8,206 nucleotides of DNA, from positions 1 to 8,206 of the forward strand of contig JASFRI010000186.1 in NCBI GenBank assembly GCA_050115015.1, given 5' to 3'. Below the pieces are notes generated by a model. It was not told where the DNA came from. It made no database searches and saw nothing but the letters and a program-made list of their open reading frames with translations. Position numbers and translations under genes: made by a program. The first letter of the stretch is position 1. Each line of letters opens with the position of its first letter. This DNA comes from JASFRI01 sp050115015. Its GTDB lineage: Bacteria; Acidobacteriota; Polarisedimenticolia; CBDVAL01. This document shows positions 7,733 to 8,206 of this stretch, piece after piece.

Positions 7733-8206
7733 TCCGAGCCGAGGACAGCCTGGAGTATCACGCGGCGGGACGACCTGGGAAGATCGAGCTGCGGTCCACG
7801 AAACCCTGCCTGACGCCGAGGGAGATCCGGCTCGCCTACCTACCAGGGGCTGCTTTCCCGTCGGGCGCGATCGCGCGCGACCCATCCGAGGTGTTCCGGT
7901 TCACATCTCGGGGAAACCTGGTGGGGACCGTCACGAATGGCACTGCCGTCCCCGGACTCGGAGACGTCGGTGCCGCCGCCGCCAAGCCGATGCTGGAGGG
8001 GATCGCGGTGCTGTTCAAGCGCCTCGCCGACATCGACGTGTTCGACCTGGAGATCGACGCCCGGGAGCCGGAGGCCTTCATCGAGACGGTGAGGCGGATT
8101 GCGCCGACCTTCGGGGGAATCAACCTGAAGGACATCCGGGCGCCCGAGGGGCTGTACATCTACGATCGCCTGAGCACCGAGCTCGAGATCCCGGTGCTTC
8201 ACGAGA
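7729..8206 (+). CDS. Malic-enzyme-family protein with substituted catalytic and metal-binding residues, 3'-truncated by the window edge
   Basis: The 159 visible residues align without gaps, as I recall the sequence, to the N-terminal domain of bacterial malic enzymes such as MaeB (malate to pyruvate + CO2 with NAD(P)). Family signatures: GRPGKIELRSTKP, NLVGTVTNGTAV, VLFKRLADIDVFD, APTFGGINL and a region equivalent to PVFHDDQHGT. The catalytic Tyr is kept (Tyr37 in LAYLPGA; Tyr112 of human ME2). Other key sites are changed. The Lys of the EGK motif (ME2 Lys183) is Ile92. The first metal ligand of LED (ME2 Glu255) is Lys134, while the following Asp135 is kept. HDD becomes His158-Glu159 followed by a codon beginning with A, which cannot be Asp. 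The frame is clean with no stop or shift, so it looks like a maintained gene. Start ATG 7729 has a strong ribosome binding site. Family membership is secure; malic enzyme activity is doubtful. The NAD-binding domain and any C-terminal fusion lie beyond the window. Confidence 0.92.
   Translation, partial: MIRAEDSLEYHAAGRPGKIELRSTKPCLTPREIRLAYLPGAAFPSGAIARDPSEVFRFTSRGNLVGTVTNGTAVPGLGDVGAAAAKPMLEGIAVLFKRLADIDVFDLEIDAREPEAFIETVRRIAPTFGGINLKDIRAPEGLYIYDRLSTELEIPVLHE

Noticed and set aside
7729..8206. Malic-enzyme-like gene as a decaying pseudogene
   Set aside because: No stop or frameshift over 159 codons, strong ribosome binding site, coupled start and well-kept fold motifs; changes are concentrated at active-site positions, which suggests altered function rather than decay.

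Overview
The window reads as a compact, protein-coding stretch of a very GC-rich (around 70% by eye) bacterial chromosome. Strong Shine-Dalgarno sites, a short intergenic region and an ATGA stop/start overlap all point to Bacteria. The phylum cannot be fixed from this piece. The secreted hypothetical protein and the very large dikinase would suit an environmental group such as Planctomycetota, Acidobacteriota, Gemmatimonadota, Myxococcota or a related candidate phylum. I see no tRNA, rRNA, CRISPR array, insertion sequence or phage gene.

Layout, left to right. (1) The 3' part of a HAD-superfamily hydrolase gene (plus strand, ends at 677); its start codon lies just outside the window. (2) A convergent gene on the minus strand (2469 down to 685) for a 594-residue protein with a clear signal peptide and no recognised function; 7 bp separate the two stop codons. 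(3) A 190-bp divergent intergenic region (2470-2659) with a good sigma70-like promoter candidate for gene 2 and, in front of the next gene, a possible hairpin that would cover its ribosome binding site. (4) A very large gene (2660-7732, about 1690 residues) for a PEP/pyruvate-dikinase-superfamily protein. (5) Overlapping it by 4 bp, the 5' part of a malic-enzyme-family gene that runs off the right edge.

The right-hand pair is the interesting part. The large protein carries a phosphohistidine swivel domain (catalytic His1004) followed by a C-terminal PPDK_N-type ATP-grasp domain. It has no visible PEP/pyruvate barrel and has about 940 residues of largely unrecognised sequence in front. This order (acceptor region, His domain, ATP domain) is that of plant alpha-glucan water dikinase, not of PEP synthase. 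The co-translated malic-enzyme homologue keeps the fold signature and the catalytic Tyr, but has lost the catalytic Lys (now Ile92), the first metal-binding Glu (now Lys134) and both Asp of the HDD motif. It therefore looks like a malic pseudoenzyme or a repurposed enzyme. Together they may form an undescribed phosphotransfer module in which a malic-enzyme-like protein is a partner, a sensor or a phosphorylation target. That functional link is inference; the sequence observations are direct.
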